From Halodesulfovibrio sp. (GTDB taxonomy: Bacteria; Desulfobacterota; Desulfovibrionia; Desulfovibrionales; Desulfovibrionaceae), in the NCBI RefSeq assembly GCF_025210605.1, contig NZ_JAOARI010000024.1, positions 113,109 through 177,108 of the forward strand: DNA of 64,000 nucleotides, read 5' to 3'. Below are positions 15,124-23,333 of this stretch, in pieces (the stretch's first letter is position 1; the number at the start of each line of letters is the position of its first letter). The notes below the pieces were generated by a model. The model was given only the letters and a program-made list of their open reading frames with translations. It was not told the origin of the DNA and searched no databases. A program made the translations under genes and the position numbers.

Positions 15124-16071
15124 TTAATCCACTTCAGCGGCAGCATTTGCTGGCTCATTAGAGTAAAAACGCATCATTATTCCGACAAAAAGAAGCGCAA
15201 AAAGTAGGCGTGTCCAAAATGTTCCACCCATATGTGCGCCAAGAAGCATCATTAATAATGTATCTTCGATAAGAGCGTGTGCAAGCCCCATGAGTGTGAG
15301 CGATGCAAAGACATCTCTTTTGGATAACGCACCGGATTTTACTTCGTGAATAATCAGCCCGCCACCATACGTAATGCCGAGCGAAAGTCCAAGAACAGTG
15401 AGCGTGGCAGCGTTTTTACCAATACCTATTGCTTCCAGAACAGGTTTGAGCACGTTGTTAAGTTTTTCTGTTATGCCATAATATGTGAGCAAACGCATTA
15501 CAGCAAACAGTGTGAGAATAATGAAGAAAAGGTAGAGCAGGTTGTTTGCTTCGTTGAGTGCCCATGGAATAATGCCAGCGTCCGGCATTTGTGGTTCCCA
15601 AAGGATTTTGCTCGGTTCAGCCAATAAACCGGTTTTTGAGAAAACAAAATGCATTGTAAAGCCGATTAAAAATGCAGAGAGCATGCGAACTGTAAATTGA
15701 CCGATCATGGACACACCGCATTTTTGGGCAACTTTGCATTCTACAGGAAGGGAGTGTGCGATGAGCATCATTGTTGCCAGTGTTGTAATTTGTGCAACGC
15801 TCAATGGATCCATTGTTGGCACCATTGATATGTAGACAATGAGTCCGCTGTACAAGTTAACAATAATAGAAGTTGCCCACACAAGCCCCATTTCAGCAGG
15901 AAGTCCTGCAATACTCATAATCGGTTTGAGCGGTACCGCGAGGTATTGTATGAGATCAAGCTCCTGAAGCAGCTTAACAATAATAATGACTGGAATCATA
16001 ACCTTATACAAATCAAGGCTGGCGGAAACAGCGTCTTTTACGAGTGTTTTGCATGAATTAACAAGGTTCAC
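15124..16071 (-). CDS. Nucleoside-recognition (Gate) domain membrane protein
   Basis: This 315-residue protein has about eight hydrophobic segments and the pattern of Gate-domain proteins, related to SpmA/SpmB and the core of nucleoside transporters: two similar halves, one near IPVIIIVKLLQELDLIQYL, the other near TLTVLGLSLGITYGGGLIIH. The conserved ALIEDTLLMMLLGAH near the end is typical of this group. The substrate is unknown. It lies just upstream of lpxB in the same operon, a neighbour arrangement that hints at an envelope role, but this is inference. Length fits the family. Confidence 0.8.
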   Translation of the reverse strand: MNLVNSCKTLVKDAVSASLDLYKVMIPVIIIVKLLQELDLIQYLAVPLKPIMSIAGLPAEMGLVWATSIIVNLYSGLIVYISMVPTMDPLSVAQITTLATMMLIAHSLPVECKVAQKCGVSMIGQFTVRMLSAFLIGFTMHFVFSKTGLLAEPSKILWEPQMPDAGIIPWALNEANNLLYLFFIILTLFAVMRLLTYYGITEKLNNVLKPVLEAIGIGKNAATLTVLGLSLGITYGGGLIIHEVKSGALSKRDVFASLTLMGLAHALIEDTLLMMLLGAHMGGTFWTRLLFALLFVGIMMRFYSNEPANAAAEVD

Positions 16072-16364
16072 AGCAGTATCCTTTCAACTGAATCAAAAAG
16101 GTGGGTGAGAAGAAATTGAAATGACAAAAGAGGGCATGTCTCAAAATCAAAAAATTGTTGCTGGAAAACTGGTTGTAATGGCAGATGACATGCACGCCTC
16201 AAAAAAAATTATCGAAGTATCCAACACGTGTTTTATGGCTACAGAGTGAGTAAATACTCGCATGTGGTGCGTCAAGAAGGAATCGTAAAAAGAAAAAAGT
16301 TGCCTACTCAACATATTGCGAGAACACCTAATAGAAGGACTAGGTGTCACCTATCGGAATAAGT
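16072..16364. other. Intergenic region with a short palindrome, no clear gene
   Basis: No supported gene. A 67-codon minus-strand frame at 16147-16350 has no family match or convincing ribosome site. TAGGTGTCACCTA (16341-16353) is a perfect interrupted palindrome next to the rfbB terminator. The 16072-16140 part should hold the promoter of the Gate-domain gene. Confidence 0.4.
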
Positions 16365-16403
16365 ACGCCACTGGAATATTGATAGTTCGTTTTCCAGTGG
16401 CGT
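16365..16403 (-). terminator. Terminator after rfbB
   Basis: ACGCCACTGGAA (16365-16376) and TTCCAGTGGCGT (16392-16403) form a perfect 12-bp stem about 28 bases past the rfbB stop. The T tract is weak (ACTT). Confidence 0.65.
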
Positions 16404-16430
16404 GCTTGTAATTGTCGTAAGTCTAGAACG

Positions 16431-17453
16431 TTATGTATCGCCATACCATTTTTTCATAAATTCGCGGTACGCGCCTGACTGAACATCTTGCAACCAGTTA
16501 GTATTGTTGCGGTACCAATCCAAAGTTTCAGCAATACCGCGTTCAAAGGAATATTCAGGCTCGTATCCAAGCTCTTTTTGGGCAAGCGAGTAGTTCATGG
16601 CGTATCGCTTGTCATGCCCCGGGCGATCTTTGACAAAAGTAATCAGGTCTTCAGATTTCCCAAGGTCACCTAAAATAGTGCGGATAACATCAAGATTTGT
16701 GCGTTCAGCATTGCCACCAAAATTATATGCCTTGCCAGCCTTTCCCTTCATAAGGGTGAGGTGCACGCCTTTGCAATGGTCAGAAACATGAATCCAGTCG
16801 CGGATGTTCATGCCCGTACCGTATACAGGTAGTGGCTTGTCAGCAGATGCAAGGCTGAACATTAATGGAATAAGCTTTTCTGGAAATTGATACGGACCGT
16901 AGTTGTTGGAGCAGCGTGTAATGGAAACATTGTATCCGTACGTACGGTAAAATGCATAGGCAAGCATGTCCGCTGATGCTTTGGAAGCAGAATATGGGCT
17001 ACTAGGATGAAGCGGTGTTTCTTCGGTGAAAGCTGGATCGTCAAGGGAGAGATCGCCGTAGACTTCATCTGTGGAAACGTGAACAAAGCGCTCAATGCCT
17101 GCTTTGCGTGCCGCTGTCAGCAGTACCTGTGTTCCCATGACATTAGTCGTAATAAACGGAGAAGGGTCATTGATGGAGCGGTCTACATGAGATTCAGCTG
17201 CAAAGTTGATAACAGCATCAATGTCGTATTTTTCAAAGATAGTGTGAATTGCGTCTGCGTCTGCGATGTCTGCATGCTCGAAGAAGTAGCGACTGCCGCC
17301 GAATTCTTTTTCAATAGACTGTAAATTTAAAAGGTTTCCCGCGTAGGTGAGCTTATCTATGTTGATGACATTGATGTCATTGAAAGTATTAAAGATATAG
17401 TGGATGTAGTTTGAGCCGATGAAGCCGCAACCGCCCGTAACGAGTAAGTTCAT
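16431..17453 (-). CDS. rfbB: dTDP-glucose 4,6-dehydratase
   Basis: This 340-residue extended short-chain dehydrogenase converts dTDP-glucose to dTDP-4-keto-6-deoxyglucose, a step toward dTDP-rhamnose for surface polysaccharide. The NAD-binding motif GGCGFIGSNY lies at residues 7-16. Further landmarks are NIDKLTYAGN, the AAESHVDRSI signature, STDEVYGD, the active-site Tyr-x3-Lys as YSASK, and NNYGPYQFPEK. The start has AGAGG upstream. No rfbA, rfbC or rfbD lies beside it, so the other rhamnose genes must be elsewhere. Length is typical. Confidence 0.95.
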   Translation of the reverse strand: MNLLVTGGCGFIGSNYIHYIFNTFNDINVINIDKLTYAGNLLNLQSIEKEFGGSRYFFEHADIADADAIHTIFEKYDIDAVINFAAESHVDRSINDPSPFITTNVMGTQVLLTAARKAGIERFVHVSTDEVYGDLSLDDPAFTEETPLHPSSPYSASKASADMLAYAFYRTYGYNVSITRCSNNYGPYQFPEKLIPLMFSLASADKPLPVYGTGMNIRDWIHVSDHCKGVHLTLMKGKAGKAYNFGGNAERTNLDVIRTILGDLGKSEDLITFVKDRPGHDKRYAMNYSLAQKELGYEPEYSFERGIAETLDWYRNNTNWLQDVQSGAYREFMKKWYGDT

Positions 17454-17811
17454 AAAAGAAACCTCTTAAAGGAAGAATAAAATTTGTGCTGTTGTAACGA
17501 GAGATACAATCAAGGTCAAATTAGAAGATGAATGTATAAAAATATAAAATTTCAAGGTAGATAGTGTGGTATTCTTATGATGATGCTTCAAGGTGGTGGT
17601 TGCGACTCAATTGTTTTTTACAATTGGTTGCTATGCGTGTTGTTTCCTATGAGTACCAACTAGGAGCAATTACGGATAATCTTGCTAATTGCGCGTAGAT
17701 TAGATATTTTCTTTTGTTCAAGTTTATTTATTTTGATTTGTTACTTTCAGCTTCTGGCAACGTGTATCCTATTTTCGTTGTTTCCATTCACCACCAGACT
17801 TAATTCGGCGT
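17454..17811. other. Divergent intergenic region between rfbB and cbiK
   Basis: AT-rich with no gene. GCAATTA (17666-17672) and TAATTGC (17686-17692) form a small inverted repeat, and CAATTG repeats flank a T run near 17610. It should hold promoters in both directions, but no confident -35/-10 pair or cobalamin riboswitch was recognised. Confidence 0.4.
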
Positions 17812-17817
17812 GTGTAT

Positions 17818-18600
17818 ATGAAAAAAGGTATTTTACTTGTGGCATTTGGCGCTAATAATTTGCAGGCGCATCAAACTCTACGCCTGCTTGATGAGCGGGT
17901 GCGCATGCGTTTTGAGGGAGTAAATGTCCGCCTTGCTTTTACTTCAGAGCTTATTCGCGACCGCCTTGCTGCTCAACGAGTCAAACGAGACTCTGTTGTG
18001 AAGGCACTGGAGAAGATGGCTTTTGAAAATTATACGCATATTGCAGTGCAATCATTGCATATTATTCCGGGTGTGGAATATGAAGATTTATGCGCACATG
18101 CCAATGCGCTTGTTGAGTCTGGGCGGTTACAAAACGTGTGTGTAGGTGCGCCGCTGTTGGATTCCGAAGAGGATATAACACAAGTTGTATCCGCCATTAT
18201 GCAACATTTGCCGCCAAGCCGTAAGCCGGAAGAGGGTGTTGTGTTTATGGGGCATGGTTCTTCTCACGAGGGGGATTCTTGTTACGATGCTGTGTATCAG
18301 AAGCTGCAACAAATAGATCCGAATATTTTTCTGGGAACTATGGACGGAAATCATACGTTGGAACATATCTTACCAGAGTTGAAGCGTAGAGAGCTAAAAC
18401 GCGTCTGGTTGATGCCGTTTTTATCTGTGGTGGGACGCCATGCACGTAATGATATGGCTGGCAGTGACGACGATTCATGGAAATCACAAATCGAAGCAGC
18501 GGGTATCCGCTGTACTCCGATGGTATTGGGCTTGGCTGAGTATCCTGCATTTGTGGATATTTGGCTAAACCATTTGGAAGCAACATTAATACGATTGTAA
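17818..18600 (+). CDS. cbiK: Sirohydrochlorin cobaltochelatase, CbiK type
   Basis: CbiK inserts cobalt into sirohydrochlorin in the anaerobic route to vitamin B12, and in sulfate reducers may also supply siroheme. This protein of about 260 residues begins GILLVAFGANN (the family start, with G-S/A-N). It then shows AVQSLHIIPGVEYEDL with a metal-binding His, FMGHGSSHEGDSCYDAVYQKL, and MDGNHTLEHIL with another His. There is no signal peptide, so it corresponds to the cytoplasmic form. The ATG at 17818 is chosen, although a GTG at 17812 is in frame and neither has a strong ribosome site. The next gene begins 23 bases later. Confidence 0.92.
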   Translation: MKKGILLVAFGANNLQAHQTLRLLDERVRMRFEGVNVRLAFTSELIRDRLAAQRVKRDSVVKALEKMAFENYTHIAVQSLHIIPGVEYEDLCAHANALVESGRLQNVCVGAPLLDSEEDITQVVSAIMQHLPPSRKPEEGVVFMGHGSSHEGDSCYDAVYQKLQQIDPNIFLGTMDGNHTLEHILPELKRRELKRVWLMPFLSVVGRHARNDMAGSDDDSWKSQIEAAGIRCTPMVLGLAEYPAFVDIWLNHLEATLIRL

Positions 18601-18623
18601 TGTGGCATAATTGAGAGGGTGAC

Positions 18624-19916
18624 ATGGTGAGTAAAAGAGTGTTGGCAAGCGTATGCATGGCAACATTACTAATAGGAACTCAGGCTGTAGCAGAAAATAC
18701 GGGGGTAGATTCTGCTGTAAACAGCACTGTAAATACGACTGCGGTTATAGAAGAAGATTTAAATACAGAAGCATCGCAGATACAACTTATTGAGCAGGCA
18801 ATTCGTGATGTAGAAGCACAATTGCAAAACGAAAAAAAGCACAGTTCAAAGATTTCGTACAAGGCTAGTAAAGAAAGCAAGAGACCTGCCAAAAAAATTT
18901 CTACTCCCGTGTTGAGTAAAGTTTCGTCTTCTTTTCAGTATCAAGGACAGCATGCTACAGCGCAGAGTCAGGGGCGTGTGCGGACTGTGGACAGTCGTCC
19001 AGCATTGTATAGTGGGGGGATAGAACTTTCAGAAAATTTACCTGATACCCCGCTGACGTTCGACGATAATTTTCATTTTGATACGGTCGCATCGTACGAG
19101 CCTGGGTTCATACAAGAATTCCCAAATGGCGCTGTTAACTGGCTTTCAGGCGTAGTTACTGCCAGAGGCGAAAGCTTTTCAACAGGACTTGAGGTAAGTA
19201 GCCGTCAGGCACGTCTTAAAACAGTCCGTGCTGCGACCATTGAAGCTCGGAAAAATTTGTTCGAAATTTTAAGTAAGATACCTGTGACGGACACCTTGCG
19301 TGTGCGTAATATCTTGCGTTCTGACGAAGAAGCTATGCAGTTTATTCGTGGTGACATGCAGAACTCACGGGTCATGTTCTCCCGTTTTACAAAAGAAGGG
19401 AACGCGACTGTTACCGTAAGTATAAAACTGCGCGATATGCTTCTTGAAAAGCTTATTAGCAAACATGTTTCTTTTCACCGTGTGAGTGATAATCCGTACT
19501 CGGCTGTTAACGCTGTAGCTGAGTCTATAGAAAAGGCTGGTTCAGCTGAATCAAACACGGCAATGGCACAGCCCACTGCATATACAGGGTTGTTGGTTGA
19601 CGCTCGTGAAGTTGGGATAACCCCTGCGATTACCGTCAACATTGTTGATGAAAAAGGACAGGTGCTGTACAGCCCTCGTGTTGTTAACCGTGCCGTAGCG
19701 CTGAGAAACGGTATGGTAGAATATGCAGGAACATGGGAAGAGGGCATTGCTTCCAAGCGTAGCTCTTCTAACCCGCTGGTCTTGAAAGCGCTTAGAGCCA
19801 AAGGCAAAGCGCGGAGCAATATTGTGATTTCTGAAGAGCAAGCGGCGTTGCTTCGACAGATTAACAATGCAAATAAGTTCCTTGAAGAAGGGCGTGTCGT
19901 TGTTGTCTGTAACTAG
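18624..19916 (+). CDS. Secreted LPP20/COG3018-like protein of unknown function
   Basis: This 430-residue protein starts with a signal peptide (VLASVCMATLLIGTQAVAEN, cleavage after AVA). A low-complexity Lys/Ser-rich part follows to about residue 120. Then comes a domain with VTARGESFSTG and SRQARLKTVRAATIEARKNL, typical of LPP20-like secreted proteins. A C-terminal segment (AYTGLLVDAREVGITPAITV, then DEKGQVLYSP) matches the part often found in such outer-membrane-associated proteins, some linked to flagella. There is no lipobox Cys. It follows cbiK by 23 bases with AGAGGG before the ATG, so they may share a transcript. The function is unknown. Confidence 0.65.
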   Translation: MVSKRVLASVCMATLLIGTQAVAENTGVDSAVNSTVNTTAVIEEDLNTEASQIQLIEQAIRDVEAQLQNEKKHSSKISYKASKESKRPAKKISTPVLSKVSSSFQYQGQHATAQSQGRVRTVDSRPALYSGGIELSENLPDTPLTFDDNFHFDTVASYEPGFIQEFPNGAVNWLSGVVTARGESFSTGLEVSSRQARLKTVRAATIEARKNLFEILSKIPVTDTLRVRNILRSDEEAMQFIRGDMQNSRVMFSRFTKEGNATVTVSIKLRDMLLEKLISKHVSFHRVSDNPYSAVNAVAESIEKAGSAESNTAMAQPTAYTGLLVDAREVGITPAITVNIVDEKGQVLYSPRVVNRAVALRNGMVEYAGTWEEGIASKRSSSNPLVLKALRAKGKARSNIVISEEQAALLRQINNANKFLEEGRVVVVCN

Positions 19917-19946
19917 CTAGCAACGTTTGTTTGTGCTTTTATTGTT

Positions 19947-20170
19947 TCCGACGGGCAGGGAGATAATCCCCCTGCCCCCCTATTATTCGAGGCAAACCGT
20001 TCTTTTGATCTCATATTCGGCTTAGTCGCCATGTGGCTTTTATCGGTTTAGCGTGTGATGCGAATAGAGAGTTTGCTTTTGCGTAAGCATCACACCCTTA
20101 ATCGGGTCAAGGGGGATTCCCCCTTGCGGATGCAAGGCAGCGCCTGCCCCTCGGAGAGCCGCCGGAGGCA
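19947..20170. repeat. Intergenic repeat, copy 1 of a tandem pair (224 bp)
   Basis: Begins TCCGACGGGCAGGGAGATAA and ends GCCGCCGGAGGCA. It is nearly identical to 20216-20438 apart from scattered substitutions. It contains the small hairpin AAGGGGGAttCCCCCTT and other inverted segments, and no reading frame. Sequences of this type, with a GGAGAGCCGCCGGAGGC end, occur between genes in Desulfovibrio genomes as I recall. Confidence 0.85.
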
Positions 20171-20215
20171 TATATTAGGTCTGTGAACAGGTAAGCTAGC
20201 GGTGCTTTTTTTGGC

Positions 20216-20438
20216 TCCGACGGGCAGGGAGATAATCTCCCGCACCCCTATTATTCGAGGCAAGCCGTTCTTTTGATCTCATATTCGGTTCAGTCGCCAT
20301 GTAGCTTTTATCGGTTTGGCGTGTGATGCGAATAGAGAGTTTGCTTTCGCGTAAGCATCATACCCTTAATCGGGTCAAGGGGGATTCCCCCTTGCGGATG
20401 CAAGGCAGCGCCTGCCCCTCGGAGAGCCGCCGGAGGCA
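20216..20438. repeat. Intergenic repeat, copy 2 of the tandem pair (223 bp)
   Basis: Second copy of the element at 19947-20170, separated from it by 45 bases. The linker and the bases before copy 1 both carry GCTAGC and GTGCTTTT, so the true unit may be about 265 bp and the pair a tandem duplication. GC-rich compared with its surroundings. Confidence 0.85.
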
Positions 20439-20452
20439 ATCAAAAAAATAAC

Positions 20453-20490
20453 AAAAAAGCGGGTGAATCATAACGATTCACCCGCTTTTT
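20453..20490. terminator. Bidirectional terminator before the M16 protease stop
   Basis: AAAAAAGCGGGTGAATC pairs perfectly with GATTCACCCGCTTTTT around a 5-base loop. It serves the minus-strand protease gene, 23 bases past its stop, and could also stop plus-strand transcripts. Confidence 0.9.
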
Positions 20491-20513
20491 ATTTGAAGTA
20501 AGTGGTGTGGAAA

Positions 20514-23126
20514 CTACGGTGCGACGCGCAGAATGTATGCACTATCCGGCTTGAGATATTTTTTTGCAATCTCTTGAACATCTGCCGGAGTAAGCTTTTG
20601 TGCCTGCTCTACGATGTCCTTGTTGTAGCTCAACGGCAAGTTTGCTGTTGCCAGCCCTGCTGCTTCGGAACTGCGGCTGCCGAGGCTTTGATGCCCACGG
20701 TAGTACTGCCCGCGCATAAGGTTTTGTCCACGCTTAATCTGTTCTTCGGAAAGAGGGTTTTCTTGAATCTCTTTAATGATTCTGCGGAACCCTTCCATTG
20801 CGGCTTCTTCTTTTTCTGGCTCTGTGCCTATGTAGAAATAGGTAAAGCCGGTGATGGTAGACTGCCAGCTGGATGCGGTAACTGTGTAACCAAGACCATG
20901 TTTGTCACGCAGATCGTTAAAAAGTAAACCGCTTTGTCCTGCCAGAATAGTCTGCATAAGCTCAAGACCGGCAGTATCTTTGTCGGTAAGTGGCACTGTT
21001 TTGAAAATCATAAACAGGTGTGCCTGATTTCGATCTTTGAGCGAAATAGACTTAGTACGATCTGTATTCCATGTAGGAACGAATTTTTCAGGACGTTTTT
21101 CGGTTGGCTTCGGCAATTGTTTTGCAAACTCGATAATTGCGTCACGGTCAAATTCACCAGCAACTGCCATAGTCCACGGCATGGCTTTTTGCTTTTGCCA
21201 GAACTCTTCGACATTATCTTTCGTGAATTTTTCTACCTGTGCTGGAATACCTGCATGGTAGTAGCTGTATATAGAGTCGGTAAACAGGAATGGGAAAAGG
21301 TTGCGTGTTGCCAAACCAAGAGGTTGGTCTTCACGTAATTTGATTCCTGCAACTTGATCTGTTTTTTCACGATCAACTTCTTCATCAGCTAACGCAGGGT
21401 TCTGCACCATCTGTGAGAAGAGTTTTAGAATGTCACCAGAGAAACGTGCTGGGTAGCGGGCGCTTACAGAAAATGTTCTTCTGCTTGCTGAGGCTCCAAT
21501 GGATGCGGCGCGGTCTGCAAGGTATTCTTCAATGGCAGGGGCATCCATAGAACCTGTGCCTTTTGTAAGAACGCGTGCTGAAAGAACGGATAATCCTTCC
21601 TGACCTTTTTCAATAAGACTGTCGCCGCCCATAAAGTCCATATCAATGGCAACATACGGTAGCGTGCTGTCAGGGATAAGAATAAGCTGACGCCCTTCGC
21701 CAAGATCAATCACTTCTCTTTTGCCAGCAATGTCTTCTTCAACAGCCTGTTTTTTAGCTGTAGCTTCCGGTGCCCATATCTTTACTACCTGTGCTGTGAG
21801 TGCTGTTTCACTTACCGTGTTGCCGTGTGGGGCAAGTACAGTAGCTTGCAGGCGCTCAGGCTTCAGATAGGTATCAATAAGCTTTTGCAGCTGCTCGTGG
21901 TTAACATTCTGTATTTCTTCAAGGTAGTTTTCTTCACCTTGTTCTCCGTCGAAGAAGAACTCGAACATACCAATTTTTGAAGTAAGACCGGAGAGAGTTT
22001 CTTTAGCGCGGAAGAGTGAGTCTTCAAGGTTAAGACGCACACGAGCGATGTCTTCATCCGTGAATTCAGAGGCTTTGAGGGTGCTTAAATCTTTGAGTAA
22101 CTCAGCCCAGAATTCATCAACGTTATCGGCATCAAGTACCGCTGTAATGTAGATAAGACCGGCGCGCTCGAAAGAATAGGCGGAAGCGGAAATGGAATCC
22201 ACAAGCTGTTTTTCATACTGATATTTGCGATAGAAAGGAGATGTTTTATCGCCGCCCAAAAGCTGAGCCAGCATGTCGATGCCCGTAGTATTTACGTCAT
22301 CAAAGCCAGGGATAGGAAATGAGACACCGAGGTAGACTTTATTCCATTTTCCTTCAACAACCTGCACGGTAGGACCGGTTATATCCAGCTTGTTAATATC
22401 AACAACGGCTGGCGGTACTACGTTAGCAGTGTTTTCAAGGTTGCCGTAAAGTTTTTCAGCTTCAGCGAGTACAGCGTCTTTATCAATATCACCGCACACT
22501 ACCAGCAGCATTTGCTGTGGCTGATAATGTTTTTTGATATAGTTTTTAATATCTTCACTAGTAAAAGAATTAATAGTGTCGCGATATCCGATAATAGGCC
22601 ATGCATAGGTGGTGCCTTTCATGGTCTGTTGTTGCAGCTTTTTGAAAAGAAGACCAAACGGACTGTCTTCGCCGCGCTCAAGTTCAGCAATAATAACTTT
22701 TTTTTCTGACTCAAGTTCTTTTGGATCGATTGTGGCAAAAAATGCCTGATCGCGCAGAACGGAGAGTCCAGTTTTCCATGCGTCAGCGGGTAAATCTGCA
22801 ATGTAAACAGTGTAGTCAAAGCTAGTAGCAGCGTTAAGGTAGCCACCTAGTTCTTCAATACTTGCAGCGATTTCGCCCTTTGCATAATTTTTAGTGCCTT
22901 TAAAAACCATATGTTCAAGCACGTGACTGATACCGGCTTCTCTCGGCTCTTCGTAGCCGGAACCAGCATGCACATACAGTCTTGTGGAGACGAGCGGGAA
23001 TCGTTTGTCTTCCTGAATCAAAACTGTAAGACCATTTTTAAGTTTAGTCACCGTTGCCGCAGATGCTGCGGTTGCAGTGCACATCATAACTACTCCACAA
23101 AAAAGAATAAGAAGTCGTTTGAACAT
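20514..23126 (-). CDS. Secreted M16 family zinc metalloprotease
   Basis: This 870-residue protein carries a signal peptide (MFKRLLILFCGVVMMCTA, cut after ASA) and so acts in the periplasm or outside. The inverted zinc motif H-x-x-E-H is seen as HVLEH in AGISHVLEHMVFKGT, with the third ligand in IIAELERGEDSPF. It has the duplicated layout of pitrilysin-type enzymes: an active N-terminal half and a second half, after about residue 440, without the zinc motif. The family cuts small peptides. I chose the ATG at 23126 because AGGAGG lies six bases upstream; longer starts have none. A strong terminator follows. Confidence 0.92.
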   Translation of the reverse strand: MFKRLLILFCGVVMMCTATAASAATVTKLKNGLTVLIQEDKRFPLVSTRLYVHAGSGYEEPREAGISHVLEHMVFKGTKNYAKGEIAASIEELGGYLNAATSFDYTVYIADLPADAWKTGLSVLRDQAFFATIDPKELESEKKVIIAELERGEDSPFGLLFKKLQQQTMKGTTYAWPIIGYRDTINSFTSEDIKNYIKKHYQPQQMLLVVCGDIDKDAVLAEAEKLYGNLENTANVVPPAVVDINKLDITGPTVQVVEGKWNKVYLGVSFPIPGFDDVNTTGIDMLAQLLGGDKTSPFYRKYQYEKQLVDSISASAYSFERAGLIYITAVLDADNVDEFWAELLKDLSTLKASEFTDEDIARVRLNLEDSLFRAKETLSGLTSKIGMFEFFFDGEQGEENYLEEIQNVNHEQLQKLIDTYLKPERLQATVLAPHGNTVSETALTAQVVKIWAPEATAKKQAVEEDIAGKREVIDLGEGRQLILIPDSTLPYVAIDMDFMGGDSLIEKGQEGLSVLSARVLTKGTGSMDAPAIEEYLADRAASIGASASRRTFSVSARYPARFSGDILKLFSQMVQNPALADEEVDREKTDQVAGIKLREDQPLGLATRNLFPFLFTDSIYSYYHAGIPAQVEKFTKDNVEEFWQKQKAMPWTMAVAGEFDRDAIIEFAKQLPKPTEKRPEKFVPTWNTDRTKSISLKDRNQAHLFMIFKTVPLTDKDTAGLELMQTILAGQSGLLFNDLRDKHGLGYTVTASSWQSTITGFTYFYIGTEPEKEEAAMEGFRRIIKEIQENPLSEEQIKRGQNLMRGQYYRGHQSLGSRSSEAAGLATANLPLSYNKDIVEQAQKLTPADVQEIAKKYLKPDSAYILRVAP

Positions 23127-23333
23127 TCCATGCCTCCTAAATTGCCTAAGCAAAAAACATGTTCAACGGATAGTGTACGCATTGGTTTCAATTTGGCAAG
23201 GAGAACCATCGGTTGTGACATACAGGTTATAGTGGGGCTACGCAAGTTGTGTGTACATTGAGTTGATAACAGGGTATAGTACCCCGACCTATCGTATGCC
23301 GAAGGTATTTTTTCCATATGGAGTGATATTTGA

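Noticed and set aside
16147..16350. 67-codon minus-strand frame between rfbB and the Gate-domain gene
   Set aside because: No family match and poor start; the region is better explained as intergenic.
17454..17811. Cobalamin riboswitch expected upstream of cbiK
   Set aside because: The conserved B12-box pattern was not found.
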